A stretch of DNA of 64,000 bases from Duganella sacchari (GCF_900143065.1 NZ_FRCX01000009.1:62001-126000), one strand, 5' to 3'; positions 34,535 to 43,964 are shown, counted from the first letter of the stretch. Translations and numbers: made by a program. Notes: generated from the letters alone by a model not told the origin.

Positions 34535-34976
34535 TGCCCATTTGCTGCAGCAGCGTGAGGTTGTCTTCCAGGTGCCAGTTATCGGCGATGCGGCCATCCA
34601 CCACGTGATACAGGTCGAACGCCTGGAAGTCGATGGCCTGGCCAGCGCCTTGCACATCGCCGAACTTGCCGGTGAAGTGACCGGTGAAATGCAGGCGCAC
34701 GGACACCTGGTCGCCGTTCGGCACGATATGGGTGGCTTCCGCTTTCAGGTCCGGCACGGCGGTGCGGAAGAATCGGGACGCCTGCAGAGGGCCGTTGACG
34801 CCCTGCTCGCGGCCCGCTGGCAAGGTACGGTCGATGAAGTCCGGGGCCAGCGCTTTTTGCGCCAATGCCGGGTCGCCGGTATTCCAGAAGGCGGCGTAGG
34901 TACGGGCGGCGTCAACCACCGGGTCGGCGTGGGCGACGCTTGCGGACAACAGACCAGCAACGATAAGGGCTTTCAT
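34527..34976 (-). CDS. Secreted SnoaL/NTF2-like protein
   Basis: A 149-residue protein with a signal peptide (LIVAGLLSASVAHA) and a SnoaL-type cone fold, seen in ALAPDFIDRTLPAGREQG, VRLHFTGHFTG and the C-terminal HVVDGRIADNWHLED. Relatives include ester cyclases and many uncharacterised proteins, so no reaction is claimed. The ATG at 34976 follows AAGGAA; the upstream extension is rejected. It converges on the LysR gene with 8 bases of overlap. Confidence 0.82.
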   Translation of the reverse strand: MKALIVAGLLSASVAHADPVVDAARTYAAFWNTGDPALAQKALAPDFIDRTLPAGREQGVNGPLQASRFFRTAVPDLKAEATHIVPNGDQVSVRLHFTGHFTGKFGDVQGAGQAIDFQAFDLYHVVDGRIADNWHLEDNLTLLQQMGIK

Positions 34977-35076
34977 GGCGCTTCCTTTCAAAGAGTGGAT
35001 GCAGCCATTGTGCGCGCCGGCCCGCCGCATGAGAATGCGGCCAGCCCTTGAAGCAGTTTCAACGGAGGATTGAAGA

Positions 35077-35823
35077 TCAGCGCGCGCCGGCGGCGTCGAT
35101 GATGGCGCCGCTGACGTAGGACGCCTGCTCGCTCAGCAGCCAGAGGATGGTTTCAGCGATTTCTTCCGGCTGGCCACCACGGCCCAGCGGCACGGTGGAC
35201 GCCAGCTTGTCGACACGGTCGGGATCACCGCCGCTGGCATGAATCTCGGTATAGATAATCCCCGGCCGCACGCAATTCACGCGTATCCCTTCGGGGCCCA
35301 CCTCTTTCGACAGCCCCAGCGTCATCACGTCCACCGCGCCCTTGGAGGCCGCGTAGTCGATATACACGTTGCCGCCGCCATGGCGCGCAGCGCCCGACGA
35401 CACGTTGACGATGCCGCCGCCCTGCCCGCCGCGCGCCTTGGACATGCGGCGCACCGCCTCGCGGCTGCACAGGAAGTAGCTCAGGATATTGGTATTGAAG
35501 ACCCGCTGCAGCCGCTCAGCCGACATATCCGCCAGCTTGCCCTGCTGTTCCAGCACCCCGACATTATTCACCAGCGCCGTCAGCGGCCCCAGTTCCTCGT
35601 CGATGGTGCTGAACAGGCGCAGCACGTCGGCCTCGACGCCGACATCGGCCTGTACCGCAATCGCCTCGCCGCCTTCCGCCACGATCTGCGCGCGCAGGCG
35701 TTCCGCCGCCGCAGCGTTGCTGTGGTAGTTGATGCAGACTGCATAACCGCGCCGGCTGGCCAGCAGCGCGGTGGCAGCGCCTATGCCCCGGCCGCTGCCG
35801 GTCACCAGGATGACCTGTTTCAT
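35077..35823 (-). CDS. Short-chain dehydrogenase/reductase, FabG-like
   Basis: A 248-residue classical SDR: TGSGRGIGAATALL at the N-terminus, NNVGV, the catalytic Ser in IVNVSSGAARHG, and YIDYAASKGAVD with Tyr and Lys. The RxxY cofactor loop (NYHSNAAAAERL) suggests NADP. Substrate is unknown. Its ATG overlaps the TGA of the small membrane protein gene (ATGA), so the two are translationally coupled. An N-terminal extension in frame is rejected. Confidence 0.88.
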   Translation of the reverse strand: MKQVILVTGSGRGIGAATALLASRRGYAVCINYHSNAAAAERLRAQIVAEGGEAIAVQADVGVEADVLRLFSTIDEELGPLTALVNNVGVLEQQGKLADMSAERLQRVFNTNILSYFLCSREAVRRMSKARGGQGGGIVNVSSGAARHGGGNVYIDYAASKGAVDVMTLGLSKEVGPEGIRVNCVRPGIIYTEIHASGGDPDRVDKLASTVPLGRGGQPEEIAETILWLLSEQASYVSGAIIDAAGAR

Positions 35824-36152
35824 TTCTCGGGACTGATGTGGCTCATCGCATACGTCAGGTGCTGCCACCAGTGCTCACGCGACTGCACCGAGCGCAAACA
35901 CTTTTTATCCAGCTCGGTCTTGAACACCTGATCCACACACTGCTTGGTCATCAGCGCATTACGCTGGTTTTCAGCATTCACCAGCGCCACGCACAGCCAG
36001 AAAATCAGGCCCATGAACACAATCACCAGGCTCCACGCCACGTGATTAACATAGGCCCATTCAAACAGGGTCTCCAGTGCAGGCGACGATTCCTTGTAAA
36101 TCTTCATCACCTGGCCTTCGGCCTCTTCCCGTTCATTTCGTGGGAATTTCAT
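35820..36152 (-). CDS. Small single-pass membrane protein, unknown
   Basis: I do not recognise this 110-residue protein. A charged N-terminus (KFPRNEREEAEGQ) is followed by one membrane helix in VAWSLVIVFMGLIFWLCVAL and a soluble tail with two cysteines (QCVDQVF, KKCLRSV). It sits between dsbA (22 bases upstream) and the SDR gene (4-base overlap), so the three may form a unit. The ATG giving MKFPRNE is chosen over a longer, unsupported frame. Confidence 0.7.
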   Translation of the reverse strand: MKFPRNEREEAEGQVMKIYKESSPALETLFEWAYVNHVAWSLVIVFMGLIFWLCVALVNAENQRNALMTKQCVDQVFKTELDKKCLRSVQSREHWWQHLTYAMSHISPEK

Positions 36153-36174
36153 TAGCTTACCCGTCCTTCCTTGA

Positions 36175-36831
36175 TTACTTTTTGCCGGCGCGTTCCTGCA
36201 GCGACTTCGCCACCAGGCTATCGACCACTTTGAACATGGCGACATGCGCAGCGTCCGGGTCGGTCAGGCCATGGCCTGCCACCGCCGGTGACGTCGTGTA
36301 GTGACCATCGATCACCAGAGCAGGCACACTATCCAGTTTATACTGCGCGGCCACTTGCTGCGCGCGTTTCAGCTTGGTCTGCACGCCAAACGAGTTGAAC
36401 GCCTCCAGGTACTTGGCCTTGTCCACGCCATTCTTCACCAGGAAGTCCAGCAAGGCCTGGTCGGTATTCAGGCGGTTGCGTTCCTTGTGAATCGCATGGA
36501 AGATTTTTTCATGCATGGCGTTGTTCATCAAGTTCATCGCTTCCAGCGTGTAGAACGCCTTGGCCTGCGGGTCGTCGCCCATGTGCATGCGCTTGAAGAC
36601 GATCTTGTCGCTATTCTTTTTCACCCAATCGGACAGCGACGGGTCCAGCGCATTGCAGTGCGGACAGTGGTACATGAAGAATTCCAGCACCTCGACCTTT
36701 TTGCCGGTGTCCGGACGCGGCGCGTTGACGGTGTTGTAGTCCAGGCCATCCTTGAAGTCGGCGGCGCCAGCAGCGGCAGCCATAAAGGCAACGGTGGCAA
36801 TCAGTGGGCGCAGGAAGCTCAGGAGACGCAT
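36175..36831 (-). CDS. dsbA: Thiol:disulfide interchange protein DsbA
   Basis: A 218-residue periplasmic oxidase that puts disulfides into exported proteins. A signal peptide (cleavage near AAAAGA) precedes the thioredoxin fold with the CPHC active site (Cys56, Cys59) and the cis-Pro region LDSVPALVIDGHY. Length and motifs are typical. AGGAGA lies just downstream of the ATG region and AAGGAT before it. Two small genes follow on the same strand. Confidence 0.93.
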   Translation of the reverse strand: MRLLSFLRPLIATVAFMAAAAGAADFKDGLDYNTVNAPRPDTGKKVEVLEFFMYHCPHCNALDPSLSDWVKKNSDKIVFKRMHMGDDPQAKAFYTLEAMNLMNNAMHEKIFHAIHKERNRLNTDQALLDFLVKNGVDKAKYLEAFNSFGVQTKLKRAQQVAAQYKLDSVPALVIDGHYTTSPAVAGHGLTDPDAAHVAMFKVVDSLVAKSLQERAGKK

Positions 36832-36915
36832 ATCTATCCTTCAAGTGAGGTGAAAGTGGCAAACGCGGGGAGATTACCACTATTTTCACCTTACGGCCTA
36901 GGTGTTAAGCCCAAC

Positions 36916-37788
36916 TTAAGGCCGATGCCGCCGGGCTGTCTCCAGTTTTTCACACAGCATGGCGATGCCGTCGGCGATGCGCGGCGTGGCGCGCACCAGC
37001 TGTTCGCTGTCCAGCATGAACAGATTGTTGCGCTGCACCGCGAGCAGGCCTTTGTACGGCTTCCAGATATTGATGCCGGCCTGGTTGTCGTGCTGCTCGC
37101 CGCCCAGGATGACTTCCGGGTTTTCCTGCAACACGGCCTCGGTGCTGACCGAGGGCGCTGTCACTTTCAGGCTGGCGAAGACGTTGCGGCCGCCGCACAC
37201 GCGCAGCGCATCACTGACGATGTGTTCACCGTTGAGCGTGAACAGCGGCTTTTCCCAGATCTGATAGAACACCTTGACCGGCGAACGCTGGGCATAGGTT
37301 GCGGTCAGCTTGCCGATCTTCTGGCGGTAGTCGCTTGCCGCCGCTTGCGCCGTGGCGTCGGTGCCCAGCAGCTGGCCCAGGCGGGTCAGGCTGGTGGCCA
37401 CGTCCTCCAGCTTTTTTGGCTCGCTGTAAAAGATGGGGATGCCCAGGCTTTTCAACTGCTCCAGCTGGCGCGCAGTATTCCCGGTCTGCCACACCACCAG
37501 CAGATCCGGGCGCAGTGCCAGCAGGCGCTCCATGTCGATGGTCGCGTTGCTGCCGATGACGGGGATGCGCTTGGCCGCTTCCGGATAGTCGCTGAAGTTC
37601 ATGGCGCCGACCACGCGCTCGCCACCGCCCGCTGCGAACAGCAGTTCGGTGATGTGAGGCGCGGTCGAGACTACGCGCTGCGCCGGCCTGGCCAGAGTGA
37701 CGCTGTTGCCGGCGTCGTCCTGTACCGTGATAGCCGCGTGAGCGGCGCCGAAGCCGCCCAGCGCCAGCAGGAAAGCGGCGCGGCGCAT
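36916..37788 (-). CDS. Cobalamin-binding periplasmic protein, BtuF-like
   Basis: A 290-residue substrate-binding protein of the BtuF/FecB type. It has a signal peptide (AAFLLALGGFGAAHA), the N-terminal lobe motif RVVSTAPHITELLFAAG and the linker-like region PVIGSNATIDMERLLALRPDL. The ATG overlaps the receptor stop by one base, so the pair is co-translated under the riboswitch. BtuF is preferred over an iron-siderophore role because of the cobalamin riboswitch. No BtuCD genes are in the window. Confidence 0.87.
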   Translation of the reverse strand: MRRAAFLLALGGFGAAHAAITVQDDAGNSVTLARPAQRVVSTAPHITELLFAAGGGERVVGAMNFSDYPEAAKRIPVIGSNATIDMERLLALRPDLLVVWQTGNTARQLEQLKSLGIPIFYSEPKKLEDVATSLTRLGQLLGTDATAQAAASDYRQKIGKLTATYAQRSPVKVFYQIWEKPLFTLNGEHIVSDALRVCGGRNVFASLKVTAPSVSTEAVLQENPEVILGGEQHDNQAGINIWKPYKGLLAVQRNNLFMLDSEQLVRATPRIADGIAMLCEKLETARRHRP

Positions 37789-39803
37789 CAGAAGTCGTAG
37801 CGCGCCGAGACTTTCAGCTGGCGGCCGTCCGATGGGTAGATGCCCTGGTTGACGCCCGTGGCGCAGGAGAACGCCTGCGAGTAGTAGTGTTTGTCCGTCA
37901 GGTTCTGTCCCGACACTGCCCACTCCCACTGGCCGAACTTACGTGCATAGCGTGCGTCCAGCGTGGTGAAGGCTGGCATCTCGGCCTTGCACTGGTTGGT
38001 GAAGTCATCGCCATAACGCTGCTTGTCGCTCCACTGCACGCCCACATCGGCATTCTGGCCCTGGCCAGTCCAGCTCACGCGCGCGCTCAGCGTGTTCTTC
38101 GGCACCAGCACCATCTCCTTGCCGTTGTTGACACCTTCACGGAACTTGGCCTGCACGTGCTGGTAGTGCGCGTTGACGCTCCACGCCGCGTTGATCTTCT
38201 GCTCCGCATCCAGCTCAACGCCCTGACGGCGGGTGGGGTCCAGATTGGTGTTGACGCCATAGTTCAACGTTGGATCGTAGAAGATCTCGTTGGTCAGGTT
38301 GTGGCGGAACACACGCGCAGTGACCTTTTGCATGGCGTTGGCGTAGCTCACGCCCACTTCCGCATCGTGCGACTGCTGGGCTGCCAGCGGCTTATTAGTG
38401 CTCGGCGTCAGCGCGTTTTCATCCGCGTTCGCCACACGGTAGCTCTGGCCCAGCTTTCCAAACACGGTCAGATCGGCGACCGGCATGTAGCTGGCTTGCA
38501 GCTCCCACGCATTCAGGCCTTGTACCAGGTTGTAGGTTTTGGTGCTGAAGCCGAGTGGATCGGAAAAGTCCTTGTCGAAGATCTCACGGCGCACGCCAAC
38601 GGAGATACGGCCCTCATGCGCAGCATCGAAGCGCAGTTCGTCGCGCAGGTAAAGGGCTTTGGATTTCTGGTTGGCGTCTGCGGCAGAGAAACCGGAAGCC
38701 GTGGTGCGTTCCCATTTGATGAAGTCCATACCGGCAACCAGCTCGTTAATCATGCCATTGACAGCGCCCAGCTTGCGCACGCGCGGCGAGAATTGCCACT
38801 GCTTGCTTTCGTAGCTGGCAGGCGACGCGCTGTTACCAAAGTAGTAGGTCGATTCGACAGTCTTCTTGCGATACGACAGATCAGCTGCGATGTCGTGACC
38901 ATACAGGCGATAGGCGCCGAATACGGTCAGGCGGTCGCTGTCCAGCGAGCCATTGTCATCCGGCGTCTTGGTCTGACGTGGATTGGCGTTGAACTCGGTC
39001 TCTTTAAGCGAGCCGGCAAAGCGCATATCCTGGCGTGCGCCTTCGTAGCGGAAGCCAACGCGGTCGAACTGGTTGGCGAACCACTGCGCGCCGCCGCTGA
39101 AGTTGGTTTGCTTAAAGTCGTTGTTGTCGCGGTAGTTATCGGTGCGCTGCGTACCCAGCGTCGCATCGGCCGCAAAATTGTCCCAGGCCTGGGCGCCGGA
39201 AACGCGCACTTCGCCTGCGTGGAACTGGCCGCCCTGCACGAACATGCTGCCACGGCGGGTATTGGCCAGCGGGCGCTTGGTGACGATGTTGATGATGCCA
39301 CCGGTGGCGCCGTCGCCATACAGCACGCTGGCGCCGCCGCGCGTGATTTCAATGTGGTCCACGGTGTCGATCGGGATGGTCGACAGGATGGCGTTGCTCA
39401 ATTCATTTTCCGACAGGCGCACGCCGTCCAGCACAATCACCAGATTCTGGCTGCTGTTGGTGCCGAAGCCGCGCAGGTCCAGGCCGAAGTCCGGGCTGCC
39501 GTCCAGCGACTGGCGGCCGTACACGCCGCCTACCTTGCGGATCGCCGCGTTGACATCGCTGGCGCCCGAACGGCGGATTTCTTCCGCCGTGATGACGGTG
39601 GCGCCGATCGGCGCCAGCGCCGGATCAGCGTCAAAGCGCGAACCGGTGACCACGATGGTGCCCAGGGCCTGGCCGGCTTGTGCGGCGGTGTCTTCGGCCA
39701 GCGCGGTGGCCGGGGCGATAAAGCAAAGGGAAACAGCAGCGGCCATCAGGCGCGGACGGAATGCGGAGCTAATCATGGTGGTATATTTTTTAGTAGAAGC
39801 CAT
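37788..39803 (-). CDS. btuB: TonB-dependent receptor, probably for cobalamin (BtuB-like)
   Basis: An outer-membrane barrel of about 671 residues. The signal peptide ends near TALAE, a plug domain follows (IVVTGSRFDADPALAPIGAT, DLRGFGTNSSQNLVIVLDG, GASVLYGDGATGGIINIVTK) and the protein ends in a C-terminal Phe, as barrel proteins do. Upstream is a cobalamin riboswitch and downstream the BtuF-like gene, so vitamin B12 is the likely ligand. The ATG at 39803 is preferred; one at 39776 is possible. The longer frame runs through the riboswitch and is rejected. Confidence 0.9.
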   Translation of the reverse strand: MASTKKYTTMISSAFRPRLMAAAVSLCFIAPATALAEDTAAQAGQALGTIVVTGSRFDADPALAPIGATVITAEEIRRSGASDVNAAIRKVGGVYGRQSLDGSPDFGLDLRGFGTNSSQNLVIVLDGVRLSENELSNAILSTIPIDTVDHIEITRGGASVLYGDGATGGIINIVTKRPLANTRRGSMFVQGGQFHAGEVRVSGAQAWDNFAADATLGTQRTDNYRDNNDFKQTNFSGGAQWFANQFDRVGFRYEGARQDMRFAGSLKETEFNANPRQTKTPDDNGSLDSDRLTVFGAYRLYGHDIAADLSYRKKTVESTYYFGNSASPASYESKQWQFSPRVRKLGAVNGMINELVAGMDFIKWERTTASGFSAADANQKSKALYLRDELRFDAAHEGRISVGVRREIFDKDFSDPLGFSTKTYNLVQGLNAWELQASYMPVADLTVFGKLGQSYRVANADENALTPSTNKPLAAQQSHDAEVGVSYANAMQKVTARVFRHNLTNEIFYDPTLNYGVNTNLDPTRRQGVELDAEQKINAAWSVNAHYQHVQAKFREGVNNGKEMVLVPKNTLSARVSWTGQGQNADVGVQWSDKQRYGDDFTNQCKAEMPAFTTLDARYARKFGQWEWAVSGQNLTDKHYYSQAFSCATGVNQGIYPSDGRQLKVSARYDF

Positions 39804-39805
39804 CC

Positions 39806-39823
39806 GCCTGCGTCCCCGCAGGC
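39806..39823 (-). promoter_or_regulatory. Hairpin directly before the btuB-like start codon
   Basis: GCCTGC and GCAGGC pair around a GGGGAC loop, ending 2 bases before the ATG. It overlaps the only purine-rich ribosome-binding candidate and could be the switching element of the riboswitch. Confidence 0.5.
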
Positions 39824-39857
39824 TGGAATCGTACGGAGGCCGCTGAGCAGTCTCCCC

Positions 39858-39936
39858 CTTGTCTGGCCGGTATCCGGGCTGATGACGGTTGCGGGGGCAG
39901 CACACTTTGGATTCGTGTTTCCCAGGCACCAGACCC
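39858..39936 (-). promoter_or_regulatory. Cobalamin riboswitch, compact form
   Basis: On the minus strand the sequence shows GTCTGGTGCC, GGGAAACACGAATCC, the highly conserved GCTGCCCCCGCAAC (39888-39901), and TCAGCCCGGATACCGGCC closing the core. GTCTGG (39929-39934) pairs with CCAGAC (39861-39866) as P1. Only about 10 bases separate the conserved B12 core from the 3' element, so the usual peripheral helices are missing. It precedes a BtuB-like receptor gene. Family membership is established knowledge; switching is inferred. Confidence 0.88.
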
Positions 39937-40062
39937 GCGCATTATACGCCTGACAAGCACGCCAGTCCGATCATTCATATTTTCGATACGACCCATCTAT
40001 ATTTACAGCATTGATTGCAGAGTTGTGCGTGTCTATAGTGAAGGCTGAAAGGAACTCCCCCA

Positions 40063-40872
40063 ATGAAGCTACCTACTTATTTTCTGTCCCACGGCGGCGG
40101 CCCCTGGCCATTCATGATGGACCAGGTCGGCCACCTGTACGGCAAGCTGGACGCCTCGCTGCGCGACATTCCGCGCCAGATCGGCGTCACGCCCAAGGCG
40201 GTGCTGGTAATTACGGCGCACTGGGAAGGCCGCGATTTCATGTTGTCGTCCTCGGCCACGCCGCCGATGATTTACGACTACGGCGGCTTCCCGCCGCACA
40301 CCTACGAGGTGCAGTACCGCGCGCCGGGGTCGCCGGAGCTGGCGGCGCAGGTGAAGGCTTTGCTGGAGGCTGGCGGCCACAAGGCGCTGCTCGATCCGCA
40401 GCGCGGCTTTGACCATGGCACGTTCAGTGCGATGTATCCCGTGTATCCAAATGCGGACGTGCCGATCGTGCAGCTGTCGCTGAAAGCCGGCCTCGATCCG
40501 CAGACGCACCTGGAAGTCGGCCGCCTGCTGGCGCCCTTGCGCGAACAGGGCGTGCTGATTATCGGCAGCGGACTGAGTTATCACAACCTGCGCGCGTTCA
40601 ATGCGCAGGGCGCGTCGGCATCGCATGCGTTTGACCAGTGGCTGCAGCAGACCATGGCGCTGCCACCGGCCGAACGCAGCGCACAGCTGATGCAGTGGGA
40701 ACAGGCACCAGCAGCACGCGTGGCGCATCCGCGCGAAGAGCATCTGCTGCCATTGATGGTGGTGCTGGGCGCGGCGGAGCAGGAAGCCGCCGCCGTGCCC
40801 TATCACGAGGACGCCTTCATGGGCGCCCTCGCCGTCAGCAGCTTCCGCTTCGGCGAGCCGGCTGCGCCGTAA
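40063..40872 (+). CDS. DODA-type extradiol ring-cleavage dioxygenase
   Basis: A 269-residue class III extradiol dioxygenase of the YgiD/DODA group, which opens catechol-type rings such as DOPA. The metal site is seen as SHGGGPW near the N-terminus, ITAHWEGR, and GFDHGTFSAM with the later GSGLSYHNL. Length fits. Its stop abuts the converging rbgA stop. The physiological substrate is not evident from the context. Confidence 0.9.
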   Translation: MKLPTYFLSHGGGPWPFMMDQVGHLYGKLDASLRDIPRQIGVTPKAVLVITAHWEGRDFMLSSSATPPMIYDYGGFPPHTYEVQYRAPGSPELAAQVKALLEAGGHKALLDPQRGFDHGTFSAMYPVYPNADVPIVQLSLKAGLDPQTHLEVGRLLAPLREQGVLIIGSGLSYHNLRAFNAQGASASHAFDQWLQQTMALPPAERSAQLMQWEQAPAARVAHPREEHLLPLMVVLGAAEQEAAAVPYHEDAFMGALAVSSFRFGEPAAP

Positions 40873-41823
40873 TCAGGTACCGCGCTTGCCGTTGGCGGCG
40901 GCGCGGGCCTTCTCTTCGGCGATGGCGGCTTTTTCAGCGGCTTTCTTCGCCATCTCGGCTGCATGTTCTTCCAGGCGCGCCTTGCGCGTGTCCGGCGTCT
41001 CCAGCGAGATACGTCCCAGCACGCCGCTGCGGTAGTCGCCCAGGAAGGTGTGCGAGGCCTTCTCGTAATCCAGGTCGCCGCCCTTCTGGCGGAAGCCGCG
41101 CTTGATGCCCACACCTTCCACCACGCCGATCGCGTCCATCTGGTCGATTTCCTTGAAGCCGTAGCGCGCCACCAGCAGCTCCGGATAGCGCACCAGCAGC
41201 TCGCCGGCCAGGAACTCGGCCACTTCCTCTTCGATCAGCGCGTTCGAGCCGATCGCGTGGCTGGCGGCCAGCATCAGGCCATCGCTTGGCAGCGCGATCT
41301 TCGGCCACAGCATGCCTGGCGTATCGACCAGCACGGTGTTCTTGTCGAGGTAGAGCTTCTGCTGCTGCTTGGTCACGGCCGGCTCATCGCCCACCTTGGC
41401 CACGCGCTTTTTCAGCAGCGCGTTCATCAGCGTGGATTTGCCGACGTTAGGGATACCCATAATCATGATGCGCAGCGGCTTGGTCGGCACCCCACGGTGC
41501 GGCGCCAGCTGCTTGGCCAGGTCCGGAATGCGCGCCACGTCGGCCGGCTTCTTGGTGGTCATGGCATACGCAGTCACGCCTTCCTGGGCGTTGTAGTACG
41601 CGGTCCAGGCGGCGGTGGCGGCAGGATCGGCCAGGTCGATCTTGTTGAGGATCTTCAGGCAGGGACGCTGGCGGAACTTGCGCAGCTCTTCCACCATCGG
41701 GTTGGTGCTGGCTTCGGGCAGGCGCGCGTCGACCACTTCGATCACCAGATCGGTGTTCTCCATCTGTTCCGCCGCCTTCTTCTTGGCGGCGTTCATATGC
41801 CCTGGGTACCATTGTATCGACAT
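40873..41823 (-). CDS. rbgA: Ribosome biogenesis GTPase YlqF/RbgA
   Basis: A 316-residue circularly permuted GTPase that assists late 50S subunit assembly. The G4 motif NKIDLAD comes first, followed by G1 GIPNVGKST and G3 DTPGMLWPK, the permuted order of the YlqF family. The start ATG giving MSIQWYPGHMNAAKK is the family's own N-terminus; the upstream extension is rejected. The C-terminus carries an Ala/Glu/Lys-rich helical tail. It is divergent from the OPT transporter gene. Confidence 0.95.
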   Translation of the reverse strand: MSIQWYPGHMNAAKKKAAEQMENTDLVIEVVDARLPEASTNPMVEELRKFRQRPCLKILNKIDLADPAATAAWTAYYNAQEGVTAYAMTTKKPADVARIPDLAKQLAPHRGVPTKPLRIMIMGIPNVGKSTLMNALLKKRVAKVGDEPAVTKQQQKLYLDKNTVLVDTPGMLWPKIALPSDGLMLAASHAIGSNALIEEEVAEFLAGELLVRYPELLVARYGFKEIDQMDAIGVVEGVGIKRGFRQKGGDLDYEKASHTFLGDYRSGVLGRISLETPDTRKARLEEHAAEMAKKAAEKAAIAEEKARAAANGKRGT

Positions 41824-41953
41824 GCTCTGACCTTCAAAATCGTTCTGACAACCCGCTATTTTACCTGCTAACCCGGCCGGGATTCGTTTATCATGAGGCG
41901 CTTTTACCCTTTTCTGATTATATAAACAATATTTTTCAACCGGAGTGCTGAAG

Positions 41954-43939
41954 ATGAGCATAGCTGCACCGTCCACCCCGAAGGAAATCACCCTTCGCGG
42001 CATTATTCTGGGCATTCTGATTACGCTGGTGTTTACCGCCGCGCAGGTCTATCTGGGCCTGAAAGTCGGCCTGACCTTTGCCACCTCGATCCCGGCCGCC
42101 GTGATCTCGATGGCCCTGCTGAGTGCTTTCAAGGATGCCACCATCCAGGAAAACAACATCGTCCAGACCATTGCCTCCGCAGCGGGGACGCTGGCTTCGG
42201 TGATTTTCGTCCTGCCTGGTCTGCTGATGATCGGCTGGTGGGCGCACGTGCCGTTCTGGCCGACCTTTGGCGCCTGCGCCGTCGGCGGCGTGCTGGGGGT
42301 GATGTACACGGTGCCGCTGCGCCGCGCGCTGGTGTCGCAATCCGACCTGCCGTACCCGGAAGGCGTGGCCGCCGCCGAAGTGCTCAAGGTCGGCATGGCG
42401 TCGCGTGCTGGCGCGGCTGAAGGTAAAGCCGGCCTGCGCGCCGTGATCTGGGGCAGCCTGACCTCGGCGCTGTTTGCCGCGGGCGCCGCCGCCAAGCTGC
42501 TGGCCGGCGAGGTGGCGATCTACTTCCGCACCGGCGCCGGCGCCACCGGCATTGGCGCCTCCAGCTCGCTGGCGCTGATCGGCGCCGGCCACCTGATGGG
42601 CATTACCGTCGGTGTCGCCATGCTGGTCGGCACCGTGATCGCCTGGGGCGTCCTGGTGCCGATCATGACCACGCTGTCGCCCGCCGCAGCGGGCATGGCC
42701 GCCGCCGACCATGCGCTCAGCATCTGGTCCAAGGAAGTCCGCATGATGGGCGCGGGCGTGATCGGCATTGCCGCGATCATCACGCTGGCCGGCCTGGCCA
42801 AGCCGATCCTGGGCGGCCTCAAGTCGGCCATGGAAACCGCGCGCAAAGCCAAGCTGGCCGGCGCGGTGCTGGACCGCACCGAGCTGGACATGCCGATCTT
42901 CTTTGTCGGCCTGGTGACGCTGATTTCGCTGGTGCCGGCCGGCTGGCTGCTGGCCAGCTTCCTGCAAGGCGGCCCGCTGATGTCGCTGGCCGTGCCGCTG
43001 GTGGCGGTGGGCGTGGGCTACATCCTGATCGCCGGCATTTTCGCCGCTGCCGTCTGCGGCTACATGGCCGGCCTGATCGGTTCATCCAACTCGCCGGTGT
43101 CCGGCATCGCCATCCTGACCATTCTGGGCGCTGCGCTCAGCGTCGGCATGGTCGGCCGCACCGTCATGGGTCCGGAAGTCGCCCAGGCGCTGATTGCCTT
43201 CGCGCTGTTTGTCACCACCGTGGTGCTGGCCGTGGCCGTGATCGGTAACGACAACCTGCAAGACTTGAAAACCGGCCAGCTGGTCAACGCCACCCCGTGG
43301 AAGCAGCAGGTCGGCCTGCTGATCGGTGTGGCCGCCGGTTCGTGCGTGGTGCCGCCGGTGCTGGAACTGCTGAACCATGCGAACGGCTTTGTCGGCGCAC
43401 CGAATCTGGATTCGATCTCGGACCAGCCGCTGGCCGCGCCACAGGCGCTGCTGATCTCGACGCTGGCCAAGGGCGTCATCGGCGGCAATCTGCAATGGAA
43501 TCTGCTCGGCTACGGCGTGCTGATTGGCCTGGCGCTAGTGCTGATCAACTTCGTACTCAAGCAGTCCAGCAACGGCAAGTACAGCCTGCCGCCGCTGGGC
43601 GTGGGCCTGGCGATCTACCTGCCTAGCGCGGTGATCACGCCGGTGGTGATCGGCGCCGTGACGGGCTGGCTGTTCGACCGCGCGGTCGAGAAGAAGGCTG
43701 GCGGCGAAGCGGCCAAGCGGATTGGCGTGCTGGTGATGTCCGGCTTCATCGTCGGCGAAAGCCTGTTCAACGTCGCGCTGGCCGGCATGATCGTCCTGTC
43801 GGGCAAAGGCGAGCCGCTGGCGATTGCCAACACCATGAGCGAAGGCCAGACCATGTCCATCGCCCTCATCGTCGGCACCGCCATCGTCTGGAGCCTGTAC
43901 CGCTGGTCGGCCAAGAATGGCCAGGCCGTACATGGCTGA
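41954..43939 (+). CDS. OPT-family oligopeptide transporter
   Basis: A 661-residue inner-membrane transporter with about 15-16 helices. The signature ITLRGIILGILITLVFTAAQVYLGLKVG... starts the protein, and NNIVQTIASAAG, ADHALSIW and GLIGSSNSPVSG are OPT-family motifs. It should import peptides or metal chelates using the proton gradient. GGAG lies 8 bases before the ATG. It is followed by a hairpin and an S9 peptidase gene; peptide uptake and hydrolysis would fit together. Confidence 0.93.
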   Translation: MSIAAPSTPKEITLRGIILGILITLVFTAAQVYLGLKVGLTFATSIPAAVISMALLSAFKDATIQENNIVQTIASAAGTLASVIFVLPGLLMIGWWAHVPFWPTFGACAVGGVLGVMYTVPLRRALVSQSDLPYPEGVAAAEVLKVGMASRAGAAEGKAGLRAVIWGSLTSALFAAGAAAKLLAGEVAIYFRTGAGATGIGASSSLALIGAGHLMGITVGVAMLVGTVIAWGVLVPIMTTLSPAAAGMAAADHALSIWSKEVRMMGAGVIGIAAIITLAGLAKPILGGLKSAMETARKAKLAGAVLDRTELDMPIFFVGLVTLISLVPAGWLLASFLQGGPLMSLAVPLVAVGVGYILIAGIFAAAVCGYMAGLIGSSNSPVSGIAILTILGAALSVGMVGRTVMGPEVAQALIAFALFVTTVVLAVAVIGNDNLQDLKTGQLVNATPWKQQVGLLIGVAAGSCVVPPVLELLNHANGFVGAPNLDSISDQPLAAPQALLISTLAKGVIGGNLQWNLLGYGVLIGLALVLINFVLKQSSNGKYSLPPLGVGLAIYLPSAVITPVVIGAVTGWLFDRAVEKKAGGEAAKRIGVLVMSGFIVGESLFNVALAGMIVLSGKGEPLAIANTMSEGQTMSIALIVGTAIVWSLYRWSAKNGQAVHG

Positions 43940-43964
43940 TCTGTAATAGACAAAAAAACAACCG

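Noticed and set aside
39804..39929. N-terminal extension of the BtuB-like receptor
   Set aside because: The in-frame extension runs through the cobalamin riboswitch and is Arg/Pro-rich; the signal peptide follows the ATG at 39803 or 39776.
37887..39953. 688-codon plus-strand open frame opposite the TonB-dependent receptor
   Set aside because: It is antisense to a receptor with plug and barrel motifs and to the riboswitch, and has no recognisable domain.
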